From JABDMH01 sp965223165 (GTDB taxonomy: Bacteria > Bacteroidota > Bacteroidia > Chitinophagales > Saprospiraceae), in NCBI GenBank assembly GCA_965223165.1, contig CBDCVQ010000020.1, positions 1,054,001 through 1,118,000 of the forward strand: a stretch of DNA of 64,000 nt. Reading direction: 5' to 3'. The first letter of the stretch is position 1. Every line of letters starts with the position of its first letter. The position numbers were made by a program, and so were the translations under genes. This document shows, piece after piece, positions 1 to 9,700 of the stretch. The notes under the pieces are model-generated. The model had not been told where the DNA came from. It ran no database searches and saw only the letters and a list, made by a program, of their open reading frames with translations.

Positions 1-381
1 GAGGCGCAGGAATCTGTCGACGCATATCTGGCCACGCAGGCAGATTTGGTCGACGAGACCAATGTCGAAGTGCTGACCGATGAAGCCTCCCTGTCTGCTG
101 GAGAAGTGACTTACAACACGCTTTGTGCCGTCTGCCACCTACCCACCGGAGCAGGTCTGGTAGGGCCCAATCTGACAGATCAATATTGGATTCATGGCGG
201 CGATATCAAGGACCTTTTCCGCACGATCAAATACGGTGTGCCAGAAAAAGGCATGATCTCCTGGAGCGCCCAATTGCGACCCGCACAGATGCAGGAGGTG
301 GCTAGCTACATCCTCACGCTGCAGGGCACCAACCCAGCTAACCCCAAGGCTCCAGAAGGCGAGCTTTATCAGCCTGAATAA
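1..381 (+). CDS. ccoP: cbb3-type cytochrome c oxidase diheme subunit III, C-terminal part (partial at window edge)
   Basis: The frame is open from base 1, so the gene enters from the left and only its last 126 codons are visible. A c-type heme site CAVCH lies at visible residues 42-46, followed by GAGLVGPNL and a likely Met ligand in PEKGMISW. This is the usual layout of a class I cytochrome c domain in CcoP/FixP, which passes electrons to the CcoN/CcoO core of the high-affinity cbb3 oxidase. The assignment rests mainly on context: ccoG and ccoH follow on the same strand. The TTG at 46 lies inside the reading frame and is not a real start. A stand-alone cytochrome c is possible but less likely. 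Confidence 0.85.
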   Translation, partial: EAQESVDAYLATQADLVDETNVEVLTDEASLSAGEVTYNTLCAVCHLPTGAGLVGPNLTDQYWIHGGDIKDLFRTIKYGVPEKGMISWSAQLRPAQMQEVASYILTLQGTNPANPKAPEGELYQPE

Positions 382-582
382 AATCGAGCATGCACCCCCC
401 TACCATCTGATCGAGAGCTTTTTTGAACCCAAGTCATGCATTGGGAGAATTGTCGTGAGAAGCCAGCGTGTACGTCGGATTTGGTGAATGCCAAAGATGG
501 CGGGCAGAATGGCTTCGCAACAGACTGTCTAATGCTTAACTTAGGTTGAACCTGACATGGTAAAATCGCGCACGCGTCAAAT

Positions 583-1992
583 ATGTCAACACAAAATGGA
601 GACAGCTATCGAGATCGCATAGGCACGGTGGACCACACCAGTGGCAAGCGGATTTGGATTTATCCCAAAAAGCCCAGCGGCAGGTATTATTCTACCCGGA
701 CGGTCGTCAGTATCCTGTTGCTGGCCCTGTTGTTTGGCATGCCCTTTATTAAGGTGCATGGAGATCCGTTGCTTTTATTCAATGTCATAGAGCGAAAATT
801 CATCCTCTTTGGCATCGTATTCACCCCGCAAGATCTCCATCTATTTGCCTTGGCGATGATCACGTTGATGTTGTTCATCGTACTTTTCACTGTGGTGTTT
901 GGCCGACTATTTTGCGGGTGGGTCTGCCCCCAGACCATTTTTATGGAGATGGTCTTCCGCAAGATTGAATACTGGATCGAAGGGGACGCCAATCAGCAAA
1001 AGCGACTAAATAAGGCCCCCTGGACCACCGACAAAGCGGTGAAGAAGGCCACCAAGCACGCCATTTTCTTCACCATCTCTGTGCTGATCGCCAATACATT
1101 CCTGGCCTACATCATCGGTATCGATGAGGTGTGGAAAATTGTCACCGAACCCATCTCGATGCATATGTCCGGATTTATAGCTATGCTCATTTTCTCGGGG
1201 GTGTTCTATTTGGTTTTTTCCCGATTTCGAGAGCAGGTCTGTGTGGTCGTTTGTCCCTACGGGCGACTGCAGGGCGTGCTACTGATGAGAGATTCGATTG
1301 TGGTCGCCTATGATTGGATAAGGGGTGAGCCTAGGGGAAAAATAAGGAAGGCCAAGCAGTCCACACCTGCTACTAGCCTAGGCGACTGCGTGGACTGCAA
1401 GTTGTGCGTGCAAGTTTGCCCGACAGGCATTGACATCCGAAATGGCACGCAGCTGGAGTGCGTCAATTGCACCGCTTGTATCGACGCCTGTGACATGGTC
1501 ATGGACAAGGTCGGGCGCGAGCGAGGCCTCATCCGGTACGATTCGTACAATGGCATTTCACTGGGCCGCAAGAAACTATTTACCCCTCGGGTGATGGGCT
1601 ACAGTTCGGTCCTGGTGCTGCTACTTGCGCTGCAGATTTTTCTCTTTTCTACCCGATCAGATGTGGAGGCCGTCATACTGCGCACACCGGGTATGCTTTT
1701 CCAAGAGGTGGATGAAACACACATCAGCAACCTCTACAATTTTCAGGTCATCAACAAAACCACCGAGGATGTGACGAATATCGAGTTTGTCGTGCGCGAT
1801 GGCAAAGGTGGCATTCGCACGATCGGGGTCGTGCCGCCCGCCCCGAAGCAGGCAATGTCGGAGGGCGCTTTTTTCATCGACATGGAGACTTCCTCCCTGA
1901 CTGGAAGAAAAACCAGACTGGTCATTGATGTATTTTCAAATGGCGAGAAGATCGACGAGGCAAAAACCACTTTCCTTGGACCCGCCAAATAA
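583..1992 (+). CDS. ccoG: Cytochrome c oxidase accessory protein CcoG (FixG-like)
   Basis: 469 residues, the usual length for CcoG. The N-terminal half has membrane segments (about residues 40-60, 85-110, 165-185 and 195-215) and the conserved CGWVCPQTIF and CVVVCPYGR cysteine motifs. A cytoplasmic dicluster ferredoxin part follows, with CVDCKLCVQVCP and CVNCTACIDACD. After a last membrane helix (about 345-362) comes an Ig-like C-terminal domain. CcoG is known as a Cu(II) reductase in cbb3 oxidase assembly. It begins at an ATG 201 bases after ccoP and is followed by ccoH after 6 bases, so the genes are probably co-transcribed. Confidence 0.95.
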   Translation: MSTQNGDSYRDRIGTVDHTSGKRIWIYPKKPSGRYYSTRTVVSILLLALLFGMPFIKVHGDPLLLFNVIERKFILFGIVFTPQDLHLFALAMITLMLFIVLFTVVFGRLFCGWVCPQTIFMEMVFRKIEYWIEGDANQQKRLNKAPWTTDKAVKKATKHAIFFTISVLIANTFLAYIIGIDEVWKIVTEPISMHMSGFIAMLIFSGVFYLVFSRFREQVCVVVCPYGRLQGVLLMRDSIVVAYDWIRGEPRGKIRKAKQSTPATSLGDCVDCKLCVQVCPTGIDIRNGTQLECVNCTACIDACDMVMDKVGRERGLIRYDSYNGISLGRKKLFTPRVMGYSSVLVLLLALQIFLFSTRSDVEAVILRTPGMLFQEVDETHISNLYNFQVINKTTEDVTNIEFVVRDGKGGIRTIGVVPPAPKQAMSEGAFFIDMETSSLTGRKTRLVIDVFSNGEKIDEAKTTFLGPAK

Positions 1993-1998
1993 AATATC

Positions 1999-2439
1999 AT
2001 GAAATTAAATTGGGGCACAGGCATTGCCATTTTCTACGTCGCATTCATGGCCGTCATGATTCTGATGGTGGTACGTGCATCACAAAACAGTGTGCATCTG
2101 GTGCAAAAAAATTACTACGATAAGGACCTCAATTACGAGGCATTTCGCCAGAGTAAGATCAATGCCAAGGAGCTGAAAGAGGGCATCCAGGTCAAACATG
2201 TACGTGACCAGCAGCAGATCGTGGTCCGATTTCCCAAGACCATGTCAGACGTAGAAGGCCGCGTAACGTTGTATCGACCCTCCAACAAGTTTCAGGACAA
2301 ACTATATAGCATCCGCCTTAACGAGGTCAATGAGATGTACATCCCCGCTGCCGATTTGACCACCGGATTGTGGCGCATCATGATCGACTGGCAAAGCGAC
2401 CAAAAGTCCTATTACAAAGAAGAACGGATTGTCATTTGA
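1999..2439 (+). CDS. ccoH: FixH/CcoH family cbb3 oxidase assembly protein
   Basis: 146 residues with one N-terminal membrane helix (about residues 8-26), then YYDKDLNYE. This tyrosine/aspartate-rich stretch right after the helix is typical of the FixH/CcoH family in Bacteroidota. The rest is a periplasmic beta-rich domain ending at the stop 3 bases before the next gene. CcoH binds and stabilises the cbb3 oxidase during assembly. The position between ccoG and a TauE/SafE-like gene is the standard Bacteroidota order. Confidence 0.9.
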   Translation: MKLNWGTGIAIFYVAFMAVMILMVVRASQNSVHLVQKNYYDKDLNYEAFRQSKINAKELKEGIQVKHVRDQQQIVVRFPKTMSDVEGRVTLYRPSNKFQDKLYSIRLNEVNEMYIPAADLTTGLWRIMIDWQSDQKSYYKEERIVI

Positions 2440-2442
2440 CCC

Positions 2443-3132
2443 ATGGAGTTTTGGACGGCATTCACGATCGGTATTTTGGGCAGCTTGCACTGCGTAGGTA
2501 TGTGCGGCCCTATTGCCCTGGCGGTCCCTGCCAAAGGTCGGACCCTATGGACCACCGCTGCCAACGCTACAGTGTATCATGGGAGCCGGGTGCTGGGTTA
2601 TGCCAGTATCGGACTGCTCCTGGGCCTGCTGGGCCAGGGACTCTTCCTGGCTGGCTTTCAGAAGAATGTGGCCTTGGTCCTGGGTGCGTCCTTTGTCATC
2701 GTGGCGATCTTGTCTCTGCTCGGTATGGGTTCTCGGCGCCTGCCGGTGTTTGGTCCACTCCATGACTGGGTCCAGCATAGTATGAGTCGCCTGCTCCAAC
2801 GTCAACGACCGGCTTCTTTAGTTGGGCTGGGATTCCTCAATGCATTTTTGCCCTGCGGCTTGGTGTACATGGCCTTGGCTGGGGCCGTCACGCAGACCCA
2901 GGTGGGGCACGGAGCGCTCTATATGGCGCTTTTCGGGCTTGGTACGCTCCCCCTCATGCTGGCTATCTCGATGGGTGGGCACTTAGTCAATCTTCGTTTT
3001 CGGAGATACTTTCGTCGCGTGCTTCCGATCTTCATGGCTGCGCTAGGCATCCTGCTACTCTTTCGAGGACTCAATGTCGAGCTCCCGGCCAATTGGCAGT
3101 TGTGGGCCGACACCCCCATCATGTGCCACTAG
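2443..3132 (+). CDS. TauE/SafE (DsbD-like) membrane protein of the cbb3 cluster
   Basis: 229 residues with about six membrane helices. The N-terminal motif GSLHCVGMCGPIALA and the fourth-helix motif FLNAFLPCGLVYMAL are characteristic of the short TauE/SafE-like proteins found at the end of ccoNOPGH operons. By family knowledge these resemble CcdA/DsbD transporters and are thought to help metal (copper) or thiol delivery for oxidase maturation. The exact substrate cannot be read from the sequence. The ATG lies 3 bases after the ccoH stop, which argues for co-translation. The gene ends inside a perfect hairpin at 3123-3143. Confidence 0.88.
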   Translation: MEFWTAFTIGILGSLHCVGMCGPIALAVPAKGRTLWTTAANATVYHGSRVLGYASIGLLLGLLGQGLFLAGFQKNVALVLGASFVIVAILSLLGMGSRRLPVFGPLHDWVQHSMSRLLQRQRPASLVGLGFLNAFLPCGLVYMALAGAVTQTQVGHGALYMALFGLGTLPLMLAISMGGHLVNLRFRRYFRRVLPIFMAALGILLLFRGLNVELPANWQLWADTPIMCH

Positions 3133-3143
3133 CAAAGTGGCAC
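3123..3143. terminator. Hairpin between convergent genes
   Basis: GTGCCAC, a 7-base loop, then GTGGCAC form a perfect 7-bp stem that overlaps the stop codon at 3130-3132. It lies between convergent genes, so it could end transcription in either direction. There is no T-tract, so this is a weak call. Confidence 0.3.
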
Positions 3144-3205
3144 GTGGCATGAGCGCTGATCCATCATCAGGCGCGTGATCGGACATTTGTCTACACCGGA
3201 TCCCT

Positions 3206-4075
3206 TCAATACCGAAGACTCCGCAAATACTTGATGCTCTCGGGCACCTGATCCACCACCCGGCTGCTTTCGTCCTCGATGAAGTAGTGGGCGATACCGA
3301 TATTGCGCGCTTCGATGAGAATACCCCGCATATCGATCTCGCCCGTACCTAGCGGTACGTTATTTTCTACATCCGTCCCACCGGTGAGGTCTTTTTTGGT
3401 GCCATGCTTCATGTCCTTTAGATGGAGCAACTTCCAACGATCGCCATACTTCTTGAGGAGCGCCACCGGATCGCCACCGCCAAACTGAATCCAGAATACA
3501 TCCATTTCGAAAGAGACATCCTTGGCATTGGTATTCTCAATGATGTAGTCTAGCAATGTGCCTGGTCCGTGCGGCTGGAACTCATAGCCATGGGGGTGAT
3601 AGCAGAAGGTAAGTCCATTGCTCCGCAGTACACGACCGGCCGTGTTGAATACTTCCACCGCATTCTTTGCATCAGCAATGCCAAATTTGCCCCGTTCATG
3701 CGGCACCCATGCACACATGACATACTTGGCGCCCAGCGCTTTGGCGTTCTCCACAACCTGCATCGGATTATCTCTCAGTAGATCAAAGCTGGCTCCGGTG
3801 CTGGGGATACTAATGCCTCGCGCATCGCACAGCTTCTTGTATTCCTCCGGCGGAAGGCGGCCGCCGCTCCCTTCAATCTCCGTGATACCCATAGCCTGGA
3901 TCTGATCCAGCGTGCCGGGGATGTCCTTAGGAAAGTAGTTTCTAAATGAGTAGGCCTGCACGGCTATCGGAGCGACAAAGATCGGATCACCGGTCTTGCC
4001 AATTTTGGAAGTCGTGGAACAACTCGACCAGGGAAATAGCAGAGCGAGAGATGCTGCATAGATCAGGGTACGCAT
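3206..4075 (-). CDS. Exported sugar phosphate isomerase/epimerase-like lipoprotein (TIM barrel)
   Basis: 289 residues. The N-terminus has a hydrophobic stretch ending in PWSSC, a plausible lipoprotein cleavage site, so the protein is probably periplasmic or on the outer membrane. The body fits the xylose-isomerase-like TIM-barrel family (AP2Ec): QAYSFRNYFPKD, MGITEIEGSG, then CYHPHGYEF and FEMDVFWIQFGG, and a late LHLKDM. The His/Asp/Glu residues in these motifs usually bind a divalent metal. Such proteins in Bacteroidota often process glycosides or rare sugars, but no substrate can be named here. It stands alone between a convergent cbb3 operon and a divergent barrel gene. Confidence 0.85.
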   Translation of the reverse strand: MRTLIYAASLALLFPWSSCSTTSKIGKTGDPIFVAPIAVQAYSFRNYFPKDIPGTLDQIQAMGITEIEGSGGRLPPEEYKKLCDARGISIPSTGASFDLLRDNPMQVVENAKALGAKYVMCAWVPHERGKFGIADAKNAVEVFNTAGRVLRSNGLTFCYHPHGYEFQPHGPGTLLDYIIENTNAKDVSFEMDVFWIQFGGGDPVALLKKYGDRWKLLHLKDMKHGTKKDLTGGTDVENNVPLGTGEIDMRGILIEARNIGIAHYFIEDESSRVVDQVPESIKYLRSLRY

Positions 4076-4395
4076 GATGCAGAAGCTTTAGGAATAAAAA
4101 TCAAGATACTCGAACAGTCTCCGTACTGCCCGACATCAAGATAGGAAATACCAGAAAGATCAGCTAATGACTTTCCCAGCACTCAAGTCGGTGGCCGGAT
4201 GCCACTATCCCTGTCGGTCATGGTCTAGTTTCTCTTACGTGTCGAGGGCCTGGACAGCGAGCACGAGGCCCCGAAACACTGATCACCTAGGTGCCTCCGT
4301 CGCCATGGATCGCTCGTTAAAATTGTATTAAATCCACAGACATATTGTTACGGTCCTGGCGACAATCGTTCAACCAGCGATCAAAAAAAGTAATC
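4076..4395. other. Intergenic region, nothing recognised
   Basis: A 320-base gap between two divergent genes, which must hold both promoters. I see no RNA gene, repeat or strong hairpin in it. Confidence 0.5.
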
Positions 4396-5001
4396 ATGAA
4401 ACAGTACACCCTATGGCTAATCCTAGCCCTTTCATCAACCACCCTTTTTGCCCAGGACAAACCCTCCAAATGGAATCTCACTTTCGACATACTTGATGAG
4501 TCGCTCATTCTAAACAAAGAACTTCGAACCCCTGAAAGGTTTGGACATAGCAGATTTCGAGGATGGTCACTGGGTCTCCACAGAGATATTTTCAGCACTA
4601 GGAATTTCGATCTTTCCGCTGGGCTTGAATATTCCTACCGACGTCATGTGGTCACTCGCCAAAGCTCCTTACTGAGTCGAAGGGCCCTGCCATCGGGAGT
4701 GCGTGCCCACTACCTGGCCATCCCGGTGACGCTTAGGCCAAAGACCAAGGGTCGGGTCACTCCCCAGCTACAAGTCTCGGCCGGGACCATGATATACGAG
4801 CAGACCGGCCATCCCCATACAAGTGCCTTCTTCAGGCCTCCGGGAGTTGATTTCCTCTCTTTAAAGCCCTCGGTAGACGTGCGGATATCAAAGCATATTT
4901 CCCTCTCGCTCGGGGCAAATTTTACCGCGCACAATATGTTTAATTACCGCACCACCAAGTGGTCATTTGGACCGCAAATAGGCTTGCGCATCAAGTTTTA
5001 G
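4396..5001 (+). CDS. Outer-membrane beta-barrel protein, porin-like (small)
   Basis: 201 residues from the ATG at 4396. An upstream in-frame start at 4345 would put 17 polar residues before the signal peptide, so it was not chosen. Residues 1-20 form a classic signal peptide ending in LFAQ. The rest alternates hydrophobic and polar residues with many aromatic residues at strand ends (FDLSAGLEYSYRR, HISLSLGANFTAHN) and ends in GLRIKF, with the terminal Phe typical of outer-membrane barrels. The function is unknown. Confidence 0.75.
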   Translation: MKQYTLWLILALSSTTLFAQDKPSKWNLTFDILDESLILNKELRTPERFGHSRFRGWSLGLHRDIFSTRNFDLSAGLEYSYRRHVVTRQSSLLSRRALPSGVRAHYLAIPVTLRPKTKGRVTPQLQVSAGTMIYEQTGHPHTSAFFRPPGVDFLSLKPSVDVRISKHISLSLGANFTAHNMFNYRTTKWSFGPQIGLRIKF

Positions 5002-5039
5002 TAATGCCAACGGTCCAACAGTACTGGCCTCAGGTGGGA

Positions 5040-6572
5040 TCACCTGACCAACCTGGTCTGGGGAAACATGTTGAGCCAGGCAAACCAGAAGATGTTGTGC
5101 GAGGGCAAGCGTGCCAATTTCTCTCCATTGGGATGTACCAGGTGGGACTCGGTGACGGCCCAAACGGTGCCACTTTGATCCGTTAATTTTCCATTCTTAT
5201 AGGACTTAAAGGTCTGGCCGTCCACTTGGTACGCACGCGATCCTCCCTTCTTTTCCGTCAGGACCACAAAACTCGTGGCTCCCACCTTGTCCCTGTACAA
5301 AGGCTTTCGTCGGAGGAACTGGATGCTCATGGCAAGGGGATCGTTGGCATAGCCTTCTGCCCTAACGACCATCACCTCATCCTTATTGAGCAGCCGGTCA
5401 TCCCGCGTGGGTACCGGAAACATTAAATCATCCGTGGCAAAATAGGACTGGTAGGCTACTCCCTCTCCGTAATCACGTTGATGGCCGGTGCGTAGGGACA
5501 GCACCTGCGTATCCGGATGAGCTGCTTTCCAAGCTCCCCAGGTGGTCGTCACGACTGGATGGACGGCCAACCGGATCCCCTGGCCAACCAGCGGACCGAC
5601 TACCGGCTCACCCTCAATGGTATTCCAAAGGGATTGGGTGGCACGGTCATACATTAGCTTATTGGATCGGTACAGGAATCCGCTGGTGCCCAGATCATGA
5701 AAAACGCCGTCGTGCGTCATATCATAAGCGATGACCGTACCGCACAGCGTACAGTACACGCCGGCTATGTGCTGCTCCCCAAATCTGTCCACAAAAAACT
5801 CATGCCAGGCCAGAATCCGCTTAGGATACGCCCGGGCTTCGCCATTGAGATCCAGGCCAAATACGACGTCTGAATCATCCAGATAGCTTGCCTCCGCCAC
5901 AGGGATCATATTTGGCGAGCGCAATGGTGGTATGCCATCTTGTTTCACCCCTCCCCAGACTACCTCGTCGAGCCGAATCGCTGCGTCCGTTTGTCGCCCG
6001 GCAAAGTATCGTTCAAATTTCGGATCGATATAGCGATACAACTGCCCTTTTAGATCTCCATAAAATGAGGGAAGGTCCGCTGGTTTGGCCCAAAGCCATT
6101 GCAGCCAAGCGAAGTAATCATTACCATAATTTAGTCCGGTTTTCTCCTCCAATAAGCGCGTCGTTGCTCGCGTTAAGGCAGGGTCGTCAGCCAGGCGAAA
6201 TATTTCGATCAAGGGAGCACTAAAGTGATCGTTCCAGTGCTCTTCAATTAGTGCGAAGGCCTCCGCTCTCTTACCCTCATCTCGAAAAATGAGCTGATGG
6301 AATAATTCTTGGAAATTAATCACCTGATTTTCCTGAGAGACGAAATATTTGACACTAGCTTCAACCCTGGCAAGACCCCACCTATCCCGATGCCCGTATG
6401 GGTAGATATGTCTGGCGTGGACGATCGAACCACCCATATCAGACTTTATGATGTGCTGGTCTAGCTCGACTTGCGTAAGGCTTCGGGGGACATGATTTTG
6501 GATGGATGGCTGTCCTTGTGCGGCACAGGCAGAAGTGTAGACAATACCCGCCAAGAGTGCTATGAGCCTCAT
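5040..6572 (-). CDS. DUF3179 domain-containing exported protein
   Basis: 510 residues with an N-terminal signal sequence ending near TSACAAQ, which could be a lipoprotein site. From about residue 195 the sequence matches the DUF3179 family: IPPLRSPNMIPVAEASYL, VFGLDLNGEARAYP, AGVYCTLCGTVIAYD, and LGTSGFLYRSN before SLWNTIEGEPVVGPL. The CxLCG pair is conserved in the family. The biochemical role of DUF3179 is not known. The C-terminus (HNIFWFAWLNMFPQT) is also typical. The gene is convergent with the barrel gene at its 3' end. Confidence 0.9.
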   Translation of the reverse strand: MRLIALLAGIVYTSACAAQGQPSIQNHVPRSLTQVELDQHIIKSDMGGSIVHARHIYPYGHRDRWGLARVEASVKYFVSQENQVINFQELFHQLIFRDEGKRAEAFALIEEHWNDHFSAPLIEIFRLADDPALTRATTRLLEEKTGLNYGNDYFAWLQWLWAKPADLPSFYGDLKGQLYRYIDPKFERYFAGRQTDAAIRLDEVVWGGVKQDGIPPLRSPNMIPVAEASYLDDSDVVFGLDLNGEARAYPKRILAWHEFFVDRFGEQHIAGVYCTLCGTVIAYDMTHDGVFHDLGTSGFLYRSNKLMYDRATQSLWNTIEGEPVVGPLVGQGIRLAVHPVVTTTWGAWKAAHPDTQVLSLRTGHQRDYGEGVAYQSYFATDDLMFPVPTRDDRLLNKDEVMVVRAEGYANDPLAMSIQFLRRKPLYRDKVGATSFVVLTEKKGGSRAYQVDGQTFKSYKNGKLTDQSGTVWAVTESHLVHPNGEKLARLPSHNIFWFAWLNMFPQTRLVR

Positions 6573-6737
6573 CCTCCTTTTTGCCGTAAAATAGTGTATA
6601 TCTAGTCACTTTGCTGGTCCTCCCTTTGACAATCCGGCCTGACTCGCACCACCAGAGTTTGGGAGGCATCGGCAGCGGTATTCCTTTGGTGCGGATCAAT
6701 CGACGGTATACCAGCCTCTACGGATAGGTCCAAGACC

Positions 6738-9700
6738 TCAAGGGATGAGGTGTACGGTACCGGCGGCCTCGTAGGATCGTACGTCGCCTAGGTAGTCATA
6801 AGTCAGCGTGAGGTGGTAGAGATAAGTGCCGGCACCGAGCATGTCAGATCCCATGCTGCCATCCCAGCCGTCGGACACATCATCAAGGTGGACCACTTGG
6901 CCTCCCCAACGATCGAAAATATTCATCTTGGCAGCGCGAATGGTGACTCCAGGGGGTACGAAGACCTCCAGTCGGTCATTGGCACCGTCCCCATTTGGGC
7001 TAAAGGCGTTAGGGACAAAGAAGGTGAGATCCTCCAGGCAAGGTCGCCAGATGACGTCCACCAACTCTGCAAATTGGCATTGGTTCTTGGTGTATGTGAG
7101 CAGATATCGGCCTGTGTCAATGACGGTCCGCACTGATCCCGGACTACCATCTTCCCAGTATCCGTCAGGTCTCCCCCGCAAGCTGATCTCCTGACCAGGG
7201 CAAAGTGCAACCGTGTCAGCAAGAGACCTGGCATCAGGCAAAATAATGGCGACCATAAAAGGCATCTCCACCTCACAGCCCTCTAAGCTTCCACTGAGCG
7301 TATAGGCTCCGTCCTGTGTGACCCGGATCTGATCTGCCGCTACTGCACCATTCCACACCGGATGGAGCAAGTCAGCAGGCGCTGTCAGCCACGAGATCGT
7401 ATCACACAACACGGTATCTTTCATGGGCGAAATACTCAGTACTTTCTCGTTTAACCGCAATGTATCCCTCATCTGGCATCCGACACGGTCTATCACGAAG
7501 GGATATTCGCCCACTCCAAGCTCCCTGTTTGGACTTTGATGTCCGTCATTCCACAAAAGCTGATCCGCGGCTGCCACATCAACCCGGATAGATAGGCGCG
7601 ATCCTGGACAAATAGTGGTATCCGCTGTGCGCGCAATCCCCGGTCGTGCCTGCCAGGACACGTGCATCGAATCTCGTACCTCACAACCCGCTACGGTGCC
7701 GACCACGTGGTGCAATCCCGGGATCGAGACCTCAATCGTAGCCGCACTGGTACCACCATTCCACCGGGGATCCTTAAACTCAATGGGAGCCGCCAAGGTC
7801 AAAGTACCCTGGGGGCATATGGTCGTATCCCGCAGCGGTGTAAATACTACCGGCCGGCTAGTGACCTCGATCGACCGCTGCAGTTGACAGTTTCTCCTCT
7901 GTATCGTAAAATCGTATTGGCCAATGCGGTCAACCCTGGTAACGGGGTTGTTTGTCCCATCCCACCAGGTGAGCAGATCGCTTGTCCTCGGTCGTACTTG
8001 CAGATCAACCCAACCACTCGGACAAAGCGAAGCCACGTCATCAAAGTCCACCAGTGTATCCGCATCCAATCGTACCTGAATCACCTCCTCTACCAAGCAG
8101 CCCTCTACCGTCCCAGCCACTTTGTAGGCACCTTGGCTAGTGACTACTCGAGAAGGTCCACTGCCATGACCGTCCCAGAAAGGCTGTGCGAATTCGGGCG
8201 GCGCCGTGAGGGTGACGGGCTTTCCACAGACCACGGTATCACGCACGTCTGTCCACGTGCCTTTCCAAGGATCAACGCGTATGCTCCGTTCAAATTCGCA
8301 GCCGGACCGCATAAGCGTAAACCGATACGTACCGGTATCAGACACGGTCACCTGAGCTTGTGCGCTACCATCCTGCCAAAGGATCTTGTCACCCGTCTGC
8401 ATCTGCACGGACAGTGCTACCTGACCGCTTGGACAGAGGACCGTATCCGACTGATAGTTGATCTGGGAGACGGGCCTGCCTGTGACTACGATGGTATCAT
8501 CTACAATGCATCCGGTACCAAAGCCAATGGACAGGCTGTATGTACCCGGCTGGAACACCTTCATAGATTTGTCGCTCGTGTTGTCACTCCAAAGCATGAA
8601 GTGGGGCGTACCCCCAAAGCGTGGCTGCAGGATGAGATGACTTTCGGGACAGATTTCCAGATCATCGCCAAGGATGCCCGAGGTAGAATTTGGGTTGGTG
8701 CCAACTCCAAAACTCCATCCCCGATTATTGCCTAGGTTATCGCTGAAGTGACCCGCAAAGACAGGCTTGTCATGAAGCACCGCAATGTCCCTCATCCCAC
8801 AAAATTCTGATTCAATCAAGCCCACGGAAGACAGTTGAATTTCTGCCTGCATTCCCCGTTGGTTGGAGCTTAAGCTGATTTGGGCACAGTTGAAACCGAC
8901 AAATGTCCCCAGCTGATCAATCTGTTGGGTCACGCCAGCTTCAAGCACATAACTCCTGCTAGGAGCCAATGTGATCGTGTCAAAAATATTGCAGCCCAAG
9001 ACCGTGGCATCACCGCGAAAGTCCACATGATTGACTTGGCTTGCTATACTTCGACTGACTGCGCTCTCTATAATGACTTCTCCTTGTTCATGGCTAAATA
9101 ACAGGTAGTCGAAGACCTGTGCCCCTATACTGCGTACAGAGCCTTGCCTGTTAGTGAGTTCCAGCATGCTATCCGAAAAGCGGACCACGGCCCCGGATGA
9201 CTTTACGTCAAAAGTGCCAGCACTTATCCGTCCGGATGAGCTAAAACCTGTGCCACTCAGCTCTACGTGAGAATACCGAGCTATCCACTGGGAGGTACCT
9301 CTCACCTTGACATAGCCACCCTTCAGCGATTGATGCTCGATCGTTAAAGACCCATCATTCATTATGATGTCATCAAATTGAAAGTCTGATAGGACGCTCC
9401 AGTGACCTCCCCCCTCAAAGAGTAGGTCCCCGAGGTCAGCGTTCGGGGCTTTGATTTTCAGATCTGATCCCTTTCCCCAAAACGTGATCTGGTGCAAATC
9501 GAAAGCGATCTCCCTATCTACCATCACGGAGGCAAATAGATGCAGATCACGACCAGCCAGGGTAAAGTCCAAGCACCCAGGTGTGACCCGTAGATTGTGG
9601 CAAATAGCTCTCTTGTGGAAAGTGACACGGTGGTTGATGGTTGCGTCGGCAAATGAATTTTCGTCAAATATCGCATCGTCCGAAGGACCTGGTGGACATT

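Noticed and set aside
7662..8735. Open frame of 357 codons on the plus strand
   Set aside because: It lies entirely inside the giant surface-protein gene on the other strand, has no domain or signal peptide, and has odd composition. It is a shadow of the real gene.
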